A stretch of 33,066 nucleotides of DNA from Anaerolineaceae bacterium UBA1415 (lineage in GTDB: Bacteria > Chloroflexota > Anaerolineae > Anaerolineales > Anaerolineaceae). Positions 7,499 to 15,356 of the stretch are shown here, one piece after another. The DNA lies in NCBI GenBank assembly GCA_002305635.1, contig DBPR01000012.1:1-33066 (forward strand), written 5' to 3'. Every line of letters starts with the position of its first letter. Within the stretch, counting starts at the first letter, position 1. The position numbers were made by a program, and so were the translations under genes. The notes below the pieces were generated by a model. That model ran no database searches and had not been told where the DNA came from. It worked only from the letters and a program-made list of their open reading frames with translations.

Positions 7499-8771
7499 TC
7501 CTGTCTCCATTCATGCTTTCAATGTTGGGCAGCGCCTGCCACTGGCTGATGAGCTTGTCGCACAATTCGCGCAGAGCGCCTCTGCCGCCTTTTCTTTTTA
7601 GAACCAGATCTGCCCGTCTCAGGACTTCCGGATGCGAATCCGCTGGGGCCGCAAAATACCCCACCAACTCCAGAACCGGCAGATCGTTGATATCATTCCC
7701 AATATAGATCGTTTCTTCCGCGCTCAGGTTGCGCTTTCGCATTTCCTCCCGCAGAACGGCAGCTTTATCGTCAATTGCCTGCAAAACCGGAATCTTCAGT
7801 TTTTGCGCTCGTTTCGTTACAACAGGATTCGTTTCTTTGGATAGGATCAGGGTCTGCATGGGGGTTTGCACCCTCAAAAGGCCTAACCCAAGCCCATCGG
7901 AACGATCCGCGAAGACGCTTTCGACTCCATTTTGATCGACCAGAACGCGGTTATCGGTCATCACGCCGTCAAAATCCATGACAAGAAGTTTGGCTTGTTT
8001 CGGGAAAGGACGGCGAAGATTGGCCGGGTCAACAACTTCATTGGATAAACTTTTCAGCGTTTCTTCAGCAGCTTCCCAGTCGCTGGGGATGTCAATATCG
8101 ACCGTATATTTGGAAGAAATATGAAGTGGATAAAGCACATCACCGGTCAAAGAGCCTTTTTCGAGGATGGTCTCCACCCGTATGGCGTCGATGTGCCCGG
8201 TCTGCCAGTAGGTCATGGGCAAAATCTGCCGCGGCGCATTGTAGGGCTCTTTGATACCCTCAACCGCTAACAATTGTTTCATGGCGCCGCTGCTTTCATC
8301 GATCATCCACATCTTAAAGGGGTTTTGCGCGCTGGGGACAACCCCTCGCACGCAATCCGCGCCCGGATTCCCGAGCAAAGTCCTCACCGCGTCATCAACC
8401 AGCGATCCTGGTCGGACCGGCGAAGTCGGGCGCAACTGTACGACCACATCGGGATGGTAATCTTCATTTTCCGCCAACCAGTCAAGCGCGTGACGAATGA
8501 CCGGATAATCGAGGGTATCATCCTGAGCCAGCTCCGCGGGACGCATAAAGGGCACTTCGGCGCCCCACTGCCGCGCGATGCGCGCGATCTCCTCATCGTC
8601 GGTTGAAACGATCACACGACTGACCGATTCAGAGCGCAAGCCTGCCAAAATGCTGTAAGCGATCAGCGGATATCCCGCGAAACGCTTGATATTCTTTCCA
8701 GGAATGCCCTTTGAGCCGCCGCGCGCGGGGATGATAGCCAAAACTTCGCTTTTATCTAACATCTTGTCCAT
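7491..8771 (-). CDS. Bifunctional CMP-nonulosonate synthetase / KdsC-like HAD phosphatase
   Basis: A 426-residue fusion. Residues 10-240 are a CMP-sialate synthetase-type cytidylyltransferase with PARGGSKGIPGKN at 15-27, VSTDDEEIA and LRPTSPVR. Residues 260-410 are a HAD phosphatase of the KdsC type: DFDGVMTD places nucleophile Asp266 and acid/base Asp268, followed by Ser311-Lys312, Lys336 and GNDINDLP (358-364). All catalytic positions look intact. KdsC-like enzymes remove phosphate from Kdo-8-P or Kdn-9-P, so one chain could dephosphorylate a nonulosonate-9-phosphate and then activate it with CMP. Animal CMP-sialate synthetases have the same domain order. Start ATG 8771 lacks a strong ribosome-binding site; ATG 8762 is an alternative. 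A 102-base gap upstream might hold an internal promoter, but none is convincing. Confidence 0.88.
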   Translation of the reverse strand: MDKMLDKSEVLAIIPARGGSKGIPGKNIKRFAGYPLIAYSILAGLRSESVSRVIVSTDDEEIARIARQWGAEVPFMRPAELAQDDTLDYPVIRHALDWLAENEDYHPDVVVQLRPTSPVRPGSLVDDAVRTLLGNPGADCVRGVVPSAQNPFKMWMIDESSGAMKQLLAVEGIKEPYNAPRQILPMTYWQTGHIDAIRVETILEKGSLTGDVLYPLHISSKYTVDIDIPSDWEAAEETLKSLSNEVVDPANLRRPFPKQAKLLVMDFDGVMTDNRVLVDQNGVESVFADRSDGLGLGLLRVQTPMQTLILSKETNPVVTKRAQKLKIPVLQAIDDKAAVLREEMRKRNLSAEETIYIGNDINDLPVLELVGYFAAPADSHPEVLRRADLVLKRKGGRGALRELCDKLISQWQALPNIESMNGDRND

Positions 8772-8873
8772 TCATCGTTATTAATCAGTCTGCTGTCTGT
8801 CATGTCTCGTTTTTCCAATAATCGTATCGCTCATTCACAGGTCTCAAACAGTGCATTGTACCATCAGGCCTGT

Positions 8874-9869
8874 CTAAGAGGGCAGCTGAACGGCGCAACC
8901 CCGCATTCCTGCGCTTTGCCGGGCGACATCCACAATTTTTTGCACCCGTTTGCCATCCGCCAGAGAGCAATGGGGCAGCTGCTCACCCTGGCACAAGCGC
9001 ACAAAGGCGTCCATCTCCGCCAGGAACATGGCGTTGCGCTCAAAATCCTGAGGTGGCGTGATCGCATATTCGCTCTGATTCCAGGCGTCGGTCACCTTCG
9101 CGATGCCGCTGTCGTTATCCCAGCTGATCAAACCGCCTTCAAGCACGAGATTGAGCGTATGCGAGGGCGGCTGCTGATAATAATCCAGGTGAATGGTGGC
9201 GCGGCTGCCGTTTTGAAATCGGAAAAGCAGTTCAGCGTTATCCTCAACATCCAGCTCAAGCGAGCTCAGATTTGCCAGATCTGCCGAGACCGAGCCGACT
9301 TCGCCCATGAACCAACGCAGGTAATCGATCGGATGCGAGAGCGTATTCAGAACGCCGCCGCCCAGATCATTCCTGGCAGCATAAGAATTGCGATAATCTT
9401 CCCAGGGGTGCCAGCCCGGCAGATATTCACCCCAATGGACATGCCCTTTTATGGCTTTCCCAAGCTGTTTTGAATCGATAAGGCCTTTGATTTCCTGCAA
9501 GACCGGATGATAGCGAAAATGGAAACCCACCAAAACCGGTTTTCCGGTTTGCCTGAGCACGTTTTGCAGGTCGCGAATGCCGATCAGGCTGTCAGAGACC
9601 GGTTTCTCGATCAAAAGTGCCGCGCCTGCCTTTGCCGCTGCCTGAGCAACGGTGAGATGCAAAGCGGTTGGGTTGGCGACGATCACGCCATCCGGCTTTT
9701 CCGCCAAAGCCTCATCCAGATTGGTGAAAGTTGGATGATCACAAAGCTCAGTGTCAGGCAGCGTCGCCTGATGAGTGCGGTAGAGGATGATATCCTCTTG
9801 CCCCAGCGCTTTCAGGTTGCGCAAATGCCTGCGGCCAATTGATCCGAGACCAGCAATCAGAAATTTCAT
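8874..9869 (-). CDS. Gfo/Idh/MocA-family sugar oxidoreductase
   Basis: A 331-residue NAD(P)-dependent oxidoreductase. The N-terminal Rossmann motif is GLGSIGRRH, and the family's EKPV motif (LLIEKPVSD) follows at about residue 93. The C-terminal half has the GGGVLNTLSHPIDYLRW segment, with the histidine usually found at the active site. The substrate is probably a sugar, a nucleotide sugar or a sugar acid of the cluster. Two adjacent ATGs begin the frame (9872 and 9869); the GGAGG site fits the second better (six-base spacing), so I start there. A 52-base gap separates it from the glycosyltransferase gene upstream. Confidence 0.88.
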   Translation of the reverse strand: MKFLIAGLGSIGRRHLRNLKALGQEDIILYRTHQATLPDTELCDHPTFTNLDEALAEKPDGVIVANPTALHLTVAQAAAKAGAALLIEKPVSDSLIGIRDLQNVLRQTGKPVLVGFHFRYHPVLQEIKGLIDSKQLGKAIKGHVHWGEYLPGWHPWEDYRNSYAARNDLGGGVLNTLSHPIDYLRWFMGEVGSVSADLANLSSLELDVEDNAELLFRFQNGSRATIHLDYYQQPPSHTLNLVLEGGLISWDNDSGIAKVTDAWNQSEYAITPPQDFERNAMFLAEMDAFVRLCQGEQLPHCSLADGKRVQKIVDVARQSAGMRGCAVQLPS

Positions 9870-9924
9870 CATTTGCCTCCTTGGACAAGTGCGATGCTTA
9901 GGATGAGTACAGGAATCTTACCAC

Positions 9925-10944
9925 TCACGAGCGATCCTCCTGATGTAATTTGTGATAAAGTCGGTTAATGACCGCCTGGGAAAGCCTGCGCACCAGACGA
10001 TTCGACCAAAAACCGGAACTCTTCTCGGTTTCTTCGCCCGAGATCGCGGCGGTGGTGCTGACGCCATCGCGGGCAGCCAAAGCTTTGACCTCATCGTCGA
10101 TCGTGTTGCCAAGCAGCCGCATGGTTTGCGCGTAGGTAGTGAGACGCAAATAACCTTTGGCGTCCATACGGTCATCCATCTCGACCATGCGCCCCATCAT
10201 CTGGTCGCTCCAGCCTTCTTCGAGCATCTCGGAAAGAACTTCGATCTGAACTTTCTTTGGTGTAAGCACCTGAAAATGATGCGCCGATACCCAGGCTTTG
10301 AGTCCCTTGAAGTCCACGACCACATCCTCAAGCCCGGCAACTTCGTTCTGATAGCGTTCCAGCGTGCGCCCGGAGTTGTCCATGTACTCCTCTTCCCACT
10401 TTTTGGGGATCAGCTGACCGCGCTCAACAGTCAGGTTCTTTGCTGTTTCCTGCTGGGCAACCCATTCGAGGGTTTTATCGGAGCTCATGGCAACGCGCTG
10501 CTTAATATAGAAGCCTGTCACAGCGCCAACATTTGGGTAGGTATCCAGAACTTCGAGATGCGCGGGCAGCCAGCCAGGCAGGTGGTAGACATCGTCGTCG
10601 GTGTAGGCGATCACCTCTCCCTGCGCCAAATGGGCGATGCGCCAGAGCGCGTTCAGCTTGCCGATGTTTTGTCTGGACAAGACCAGGGTGTCGATCTGCC
10701 CGCTTTCGTGCAAAGTCTTCAGGTGGCTGACCATCTCCTCACAGGAGCCGTTGTCAAAGACCAGAAGCTCAAAAGGCTTTTTCGTGTTGCGGATGATGCT
10801 GTTGATGGTCAGCCTGGTGACTTCAAGACGATGCTGGAAGTAACCAAGCTGATTAGGCTCGTAGACCAGAACGGCAATGGTGACACGGGGCGGCGTAAAG
10901 TCGAGCGTTTTCCCGCGGGAAGGATTGGTGCCTAATCGTGCCAT
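9925..10944 (-). CDS. Family 2 (GT-A) glycosyltransferase
   Basis: A 339-residue protein with a GT2 domain. VTIAVLVYEP at 21-30 opens the fold, LLVFDNGS is at about 60-67, NIGKLNALWR at 93-102, and the nucleotide-sugar/metal motif is YTDDD at 114-118. A C-terminal extension from about 200 has no recognised domain and ends in a basic helix, perhaps for membrane contact. No transmembrane segment is seen. It would add a sugar during assembly of the exported glycan. ATG 10944 has a good GAGGAG site. Confidence 0.85.
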   Translation of the reverse strand: MARLGTNPSRGKTLDFTPPRVTIAVLVYEPNQLGYFQHRLEVTRLTINSIIRNTKKPFELLVFDNGSCEEMVSHLKTLHESGQIDTLVLSRQNIGKLNALWRIAHLAQGEVIAYTDDDVYHLPGWLPAHLEVLDTYPNVGAVTGFYIKQRVAMSSDKTLEWVAQQETAKNLTVERGQLIPKKWEEEYMDNSGRTLERYQNEVAGLEDVVVDFKGLKAWVSAHHFQVLTPKKVQIEVLSEMLEEGWSDQMMGRMVEMDDRMDAKGYLRLTTYAQTMRLLGNTIDDEVKALAARDGVSTTAAISGEETEKSSGFWSNRLVRRLSQAVINRLYHKLHQEDRS

Positions 10945-10978
10945 TGGCTGCTCCTCTTATTAAAGGAAAACTCACACA

Positions 10979-11932
10979 TCAGGAATTCTCCTTCATGGCC
11001 GAAGCCCGCATGGTCTTCGCCATTTCGCGATTCTTCCAGAATTCAGCCCAGGCTTTGCGTGGGTGCATGAAGATGAAACGCAATTGGGTGGAAAAATAAT
11101 TTCCCTTGTCTATCAAGGGACGGTTCACCCATTCCTGTAATTTTCGTTCCCTTGTTTGGGGCATTTCGTGCAATTTGCCGCTGACCAGACGCAGGTTGGC
11201 GTCATCCAGCTGAAAAATGGTGCGTCTTCCACCAGCCAGATTGATATTTTCACCGGTTTCTGGCAAGCGATAGTGCGGTTGCCCACCAGGGAGATGGCGG
11301 TAGTCGTGATTTTGATGAATAATATCCAGATCTTCACTGCAATCGATGGTGTCCCAACCCTGCCGCCGTGCCTGGTAGATCATCCAGTTGTCCCAGCCGG
11401 CTCTACCGACCGTGAAATCAGGGATATCCTTGAAACAAGCCCTGGGGAAAATGAAGTAGTCGCTGCCCGTTCGGCTGTGCAGGCTGCCGTGTTCGCGCAT
11501 ATAAGCCCTTAGGCCGGGAGCCCAATCGTTCTCAAAAAAGAGCGGTTCCTGAATATCCAGATCCCAGCGCTGCCCGACCATGAGGAATTTTTCGCTTTGC
11601 TCCGCAACAATTTGCGTGATGGGGATAAGCTCGGGATAGAGAATGATGTCCGCGTTGACATAAGCCAAAAACGGGCTGTCATTGGCTTGTCTGCCCAGGT
11701 CAAAGATCGAGCTGATCAGGGGCGTGCCAAGTTGATTGGTTTTCACATCCGGTCGGTGTAAAAACCCGTATTCAGCAGCTGCTTCGGCAATGCCTTCTTC
11801 TTCACCGACCAAGACCACCGCGACCTGCTCACCCAATGCCTGCCAGGAGCGCAGGGCATTATGTTGGATCAAACTGATGTGCGCGTCTTTGAAGGCTTTG
11901 GGCGCGGTAAATAGTGTTATCAATGGGGTCAT
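10979..11932 (-). CDS. Putative GT-A-fold glycosyltransferase
   Basis: A 317-residue soluble protein. It starts with ITLFTAPKAF, and residues 88-98 (FLAYVNADIIL) put an NAD motif where GT-A enzymes have DxD. A later GRAGWDNWMIYQARRQGW segment and HQNHDY resemble acceptor and catalytic regions of glycan-cluster transferases. I do not recognise a specific family, so the call rests on fold-like motifs and context. Its ATG overlaps the stop of the upstream fusion gene (ATGA), with a GGGGAG site. The C-terminal about 60 residues are rich in basic and aromatic residues. Confidence 0.65.
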   Translation of the reverse strand: MTPLITLFTAPKAFKDAHISLIQHNALRSWQALGEQVAVVLVGEEEGIAEAAAEYGFLHRPDVKTNQLGTPLISSIFDLGRQANDSPFLAYVNADIILYPELIPITQIVAEQSEKFLMVGQRWDLDIQEPLFFENDWAPGLRAYMREHGSLHSRTGSDYFIFPRACFKDIPDFTVGRAGWDNWMIYQARRQGWDTIDCSEDLDIIHQNHDYRHLPGGQPHYRLPETGENINLAGGRRTIFQLDDANLRLVSGKLHEMPQTRERKLQEWVNRPLIDKGNYFSTQLRFIFMHPRKAWAEFWKNREMAKTMRASAMKENS

Positions 11933-13596
11933 AGCTCCCCTTCCAAAGGCAGCCAGGCTTCTTTTGGGTTGAGCCTGCTGAGAATTTTGCGTTTTGTCAT
12001 GCCAAGCTTCCGTTTGAACGGGACATTTCTTTCCGGAGCAATTTCTTTTGCCTCCGCGTTGGATGCGGCTTTGGCAAGCACCGTCAGGTAGAGGGGCAAT
12101 ATCTTCGAGCGCGGCTTGCCGTGCTGTCGTTGCGCGATCAGCTCAAAGCCCGCCTGGGCAAGCGTTTGGATCAAAGAGTGCTGCGTGAAGCAGGAAAGAT
12201 GCGCCAGCTCGTAAGAGTCGTGGCAATAGTAGTTGGGGACTTCGACCAGCAGCAGCCCACCTTCAGCGAGCAAGCCCAGGCGGATCTGCCGGAGCGCGGC
12301 AACTGGGTCTTCGAGATGTTCCAGCACGTGCATCAAACTGACCAGATCAAGGCGCTTTGGCTTTAATGTGATCAGTTCTTCAAAGGAGGCAAACATCTGG
12401 ATATTTTTGGCTTGCGCCAACGCCCGATAGGCGTCGCCAGGCTCAGCGCCAACGACTTCGGCATTAAATTGCTCGCGGAAAGTTTCCAGGAAGATGCCGG
12501 AAGAGGCGCCGATATCCAAAATCCGCTCAAAGCGTTGATAGCCAAGGCTCTTTAACCAGGCAGCCTGATCGCGCGCCCGCATAGTCTGTTGATAGAGGTC
12601 CTTTTTGGTTGGCTCGGGGCTTTCCTGGTAGATCCTGCGATAGGTCTCCTGATAAAACTCAGGGTCAGCAGCCTGGCTCTTGCGGCTGTCCTGAAAAACA
12701 AAACCGCAGTTTCCACAAAGATAATAAGTTGTTTTAAAGCCAAATGAATTGATCTCTTCAAGGATTTCCGCCTGACTTTTGCGGCAAAGCGGGCAAACAG
12801 GGCTGTCATCGCCTTTGATCGTTCCAGAATGATTCGCGTCTGGGGCGCGTTTGTCTGTTTCATAAAGATTTTTGTGCTGCACCTGGGCGACCTCCTGCTG
12901 CCATTGCGGGTTCTTCTCGTTTTTTGCCAGCAATTCCGCCAGCGTGAAGTCGTCCCGGTTGCCAAAAGCCGCGTAAATTTCGTTGGCTTGCTGTAGATCA
13001 GCCGGGGTATCAACCGTGAAGCGCAGATGCCCAAGGTCGGGCTGGCGATCCACCACCGCCACCTTGAATCGTCCCTCCTGATCATAAAGATAGGGCATGA
13101 CGTGCTCACGTTGATACGCCTGATCGGCCTCACGCCAGGCGCGTTCCAGGGCGGCAAAGCTGCAAACCTCCGTATCCATGCCAATGGGTGAGGTTCGTTT
13201 ATAAGGCGGCGGCAGGCGGTTGGCGGCAAAATCGGCTCCCGAATCAAAGAAACGCTGGATCACGCTGTCAATCTCATCCGGGTCGATCATCGGGCAATCA
13301 GCAGTGATGCGGACGATCACCTCCGCCTCCGCCAGGTGCGCCGCCTGATAATAGCGATCCAAAACGTCAAAAGCATTGCCCTGAAAGCAGTTGATCCCAG
13401 CTTTTTTGCAAAATTCAAAGATGGGATGGTCAGCAGGGTCGTTGGTCGTCGCGACCATGACCTCATCGATGAGCGAAGCACGCCCAACGCGCTTGATCAC
13501 GCGCGCGAGCATCGGCTCACCGCCAATGGGCAACAAAACCTTGCCGGGTAAACGGCTTGAGCCGAGCCTTGCCTGAATAATTGCGACTGTTTTCAA
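11929..13596 (-). CDS. SpsF-like cytidylyltransferase fused to a SAM-dependent methyltransferase
   Basis: A 555-residue fusion. Residues 1-245 match the SpsF group: AIIQARLGSSRLPGK at 5-19, VATTNDPADHP at 48-58, RITADCPMIDP at 96-106 and FTVDTPADL at 193-201. Residues 268-297 hold two CxxC pairs (CPLC and CGNC), a zinc-knuckle like those before sugar C-methyltransferase domains. Residues 359-367 (ILDIGASSG) and the later HVLEHLEDP are SAM-methyltransferase motifs. The chain may activate one sugar acid and methylate a cluster product; the pairing is unusual. The start is a TTG (13596), chosen because the SpsF N-terminus begins there; no ATG lies nearby in frame. Confidence 0.83.
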   Translation of the reverse strand: MKTVAIIQARLGSSRLPGKVLLPIGGEPMLARVIKRVGRASLIDEVMVATTNDPADHPIFEFCKKAGINCFQGNAFDVLDRYYQAAHLAEAEVIVRITADCPMIDPDEIDSVIQRFFDSGADFAANRLPPPYKRTSPIGMDTEVCSFAALERAWREADQAYQREHVMPYLYDQEGRFKVAVVDRQPDLGHLRFTVDTPADLQQANEIYAAFGNRDDFTLAELLAKNEKNPQWQQEVAQVQHKNLYETDKRAPDANHSGTIKGDDSPVCPLCRKSQAEILEEINSFGFKTTYYLCGNCGFVFQDSRKSQAADPEFYQETYRRIYQESPEPTKKDLYQQTMRARDQAAWLKSLGYQRFERILDIGASSGIFLETFREQFNAEVVGAEPGDAYRALAQAKNIQMFASFEELITLKPKRLDLVSLMHVLEHLEDPVAALRQIRLGLLAEGGLLLVEVPNYYCHDSYELAHLSCFTQHSLIQTLAQAGFELIAQRQHGKPRSKILPLYLTVLAKAASNAEAKEIAPERNVPFKRKLGMTKRKILSRLNPKEAWLPLEGEL

Positions 13597-13608
13597 GTTT
13601 CTGCCATC

Positions 13609-14244
13609 CTATTGCGCGGGCAAGGGCGCGATGCTCATCGAGCCCACGCTGACGTCGTAATCGCCCAGGCTCACCGCCAGGTTCGCAGGCGTGGTGATGA
13701 ACACGCTCAGCCAAAGCTGTTCTTCTGCCTTAAAGACGTATGCGACCCAGGCATTCCCAGCCTCGGAATACGTGAAGCGATAGGTTTCGCGGCCGTTTAA
13801 GGTCAATGTATCGCTGTCAACTTCCACATTTTCCCTTCTTAACACTCGTTCCAGTCCGTAAATGACCAGACTTAGCGGCGTTTTTGCCAGGGTCTTGTTG
13901 TGAATGACCACCAGACGGGTTGGGTAGACCGCCGCGGTACCGCTGTCGTAACCGTACCAGGAAATATTTCCTTCAAGATCATCAATAAAATCTTTAACAG
14001 CGCCATCCTTTGAACCGAACAAGGTCGTCAAAGTCTCGATGATACCTGGAAGCTGGGTTTTAATATCCTCAGCCACATAGGTCGGAGGGAGATAAATGGA
14101 CATGCCCAAACCATAATATAGCTGCATACCATAATTTGGTGTCGGGGTTGGTGCCGGGGTGGGCGTGCTTTTTGCAGACGGGAAATTACAACCCGAAAGC
14201 AACAAAGTCATCAACACGGTAATTAGAAAAATTTTCTTTTTCAT
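13609..14244 (-). CDS. Predicted secreted lipoprotein of unknown function
   Basis: A 211-residue precursor starting at ATG 14244, with the signal peptide MKKKIFLITVLMTLLLSGC and a lipobox ending at Cys19. A Pro/Thr linker (TPTPAPTPTP) comes next, as is common in Chloroflexota lipoproteins, followed by a globular domain of about 165 residues that I do not recognise. A longer frame from 14280 is rejected because its extra residues precede the signal peptide and overlap the upstream gene. It overlaps the GT4 stop by four bases (ATGA). It may help hold or present the glycan at the cell surface; this is only inference from position. Confidence 0.78.
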   Translation of the reverse strand: MKKKIFLITVLMTLLLSGCNFPSAKSTPTPAPTPTPNYGMQLYYGLGMSIYLPPTYVAEDIKTQLPGIIETLTTLFGSKDGAVKDFIDDLEGNISWYGYDSGTAAVYPTRLVVIHNKTLAKTPLSLVIYGLERVLRRENVEVDSDTLTLNGRETYRFTYSEAGNAWVAYVFKAEEQLWLSVFITTPANLAVSLGDYDVSVGSMSIAPLPAQ

Positions 14245-15353
14245 ACTGCTGTTCCTTGATCGGGGGTCAACGCTTGCCAACAGGCAAACAGTTTCTCTTT
14301 ATTTTTTTGCCAGTTCGCTTTTTGGGTCGCGACCTGTCTGGCCTGGCTGGAGTATTCCTCAAGCGGAACCCCAGCGCTGTTTAGGATCGTTTGCGTTAAT
14401 TCTTCAATATTATCATCAGTGGAGATCCAACCGTTATTACCACTTTGGACCCACTCGAGATTGGCGGGGATATCGGAAGCGATGGTGGGCAAGCCGCAAG
14501 CCAGAGCTTCCATCAGTGAAACCGAGGAGCCGTCGACATGGCTGGGGGTGACGTAGATGTCAGCCGCCCCATAATATTTGATCAGGTCCTGATTGGGAAC
14601 CCTGCCGCCGATAAAGACCTTATCTTTCAATTCTTTGGCGGAAAGCAGCTTCATGTATGCTTCATGCAAACTGCCATCTCCTAATAAGATAAGTCGCAGG
14701 TCTTCATTTTGTTTCACTGCTTTATTAAAGGCACGCAAAAGCACGTCCACGCCGTAATTCGGTTCCCAGCTGCGCAGGCAGAGCAAAACCTTTTTATCCA
14801 TCCAGCCCATTTCCTGCCGCCAGGGCAGACCCTGGGCGCGCGCCTTTTCAGAGGAAAAATGCTGCAGGTCAACACCCCAGGGGAAAATGACGATCTTTTC
14901 TTTGGGAAAACCAAGGTTCATTGCCACTTCTGCCGAGCAATAAGCGTCGGTGATCAAGGCGCGCGCGTGTTGAAGGGCAAAACGGGCGCGGTCTTCGTCC
15001 AGTTTGCTAACATGCACGTCCTTCATCAGGTCAAAGCCCCAGCTCATCGCCAAAAGATTGGGGAAAGCTGTTTTCGCCGCCAGGAAGGCCAGATCGGTCA
15101 ATGGACCCGCGTGAATCAGTTCCGGCTTGATCTCAGCAATGACGCGTTCCAGCTCACCTTGAGCGACAGGCAGGTTCCAGGACTGCAGCCCTTGTTCAAA
15201 GCCCATCCATTTCAAGTCCACAACGCCCGCGGGAGTTGGAAAATCGCCAGGGTGGAGGCGCAGGACATAGCCCTCATGTCCGCTTTCGGCAAGAGCCGCC
15301 ATAAAGCGCTGGTCATGAACGGAGTCGGAACGGGTCAAATAAAGTATGCGCAT
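14241..15353 (-). CDS. Family 4 (GT-B) glycosyltransferase
   Basis: A 370-residue retaining-type transferase. The N-terminal domain begins MRILYLTRSDSVHDQRF. The donor-binding domain has LILLGDGSL, a KVFIGGRVPNQDLIKYY stretch, and the GT4 signature DIYVTPSHVDGSSVSLMEAL with its glutamate, followed by GLPTIASDIP. It probably works on the lipid-linked glycan at the inner face of the membrane. It begins three bases after the stop of the NeuB gene, with a weak AGGA site. Confidence 0.9.
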   Translation of the reverse strand: MRILYLTRSDSVHDQRFMAALAESGHEGYVLRLHPGDFPTPAGVVDLKWMGFEQGLQSWNLPVAQGELERVIAEIKPELIHAGPLTDLAFLAAKTAFPNLLAMSWGFDLMKDVHVSKLDEDRARFALQHARALITDAYCSAEVAMNLGFPKEKIVIFPWGVDLQHFSSEKARAQGLPWRQEMGWMDKKVLLCLRSWEPNYGVDVLLRAFNKAVKQNEDLRLILLGDGSLHEAYMKLLSAKELKDKVFIGGRVPNQDLIKYYGAADIYVTPSHVDGSSVSLMEALACGLPTIASDIPANLEWVQSGNNGWISTDDNIEELTQTILNSAGVPLEEYSSQARQVATQKANWQKNKEKLFACWQALTPDQGTAV

Positions 15354-15356
15354 AGA

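Noticed and set aside
6476..7549. 357-codon plus-strand frame opposite the radical SAM gene
   Set aside because: Antisense to a gene with a clear CxxxCxxC motif; no ribosome-binding site or domain.
8772..8873. Possible internal promoter (TACAAT) between the oxidoreductase and the CMP-synthetase/phosphatase genes
   Set aside because: No -35 element at a usable distance, so it is not supported.
9952..10935. 327-codon plus-strand frame opposite the GT2 gene
   Set aside because: Shadow frame created by codon bias; the minus strand has the DDD motif and a good ribosome-binding site.
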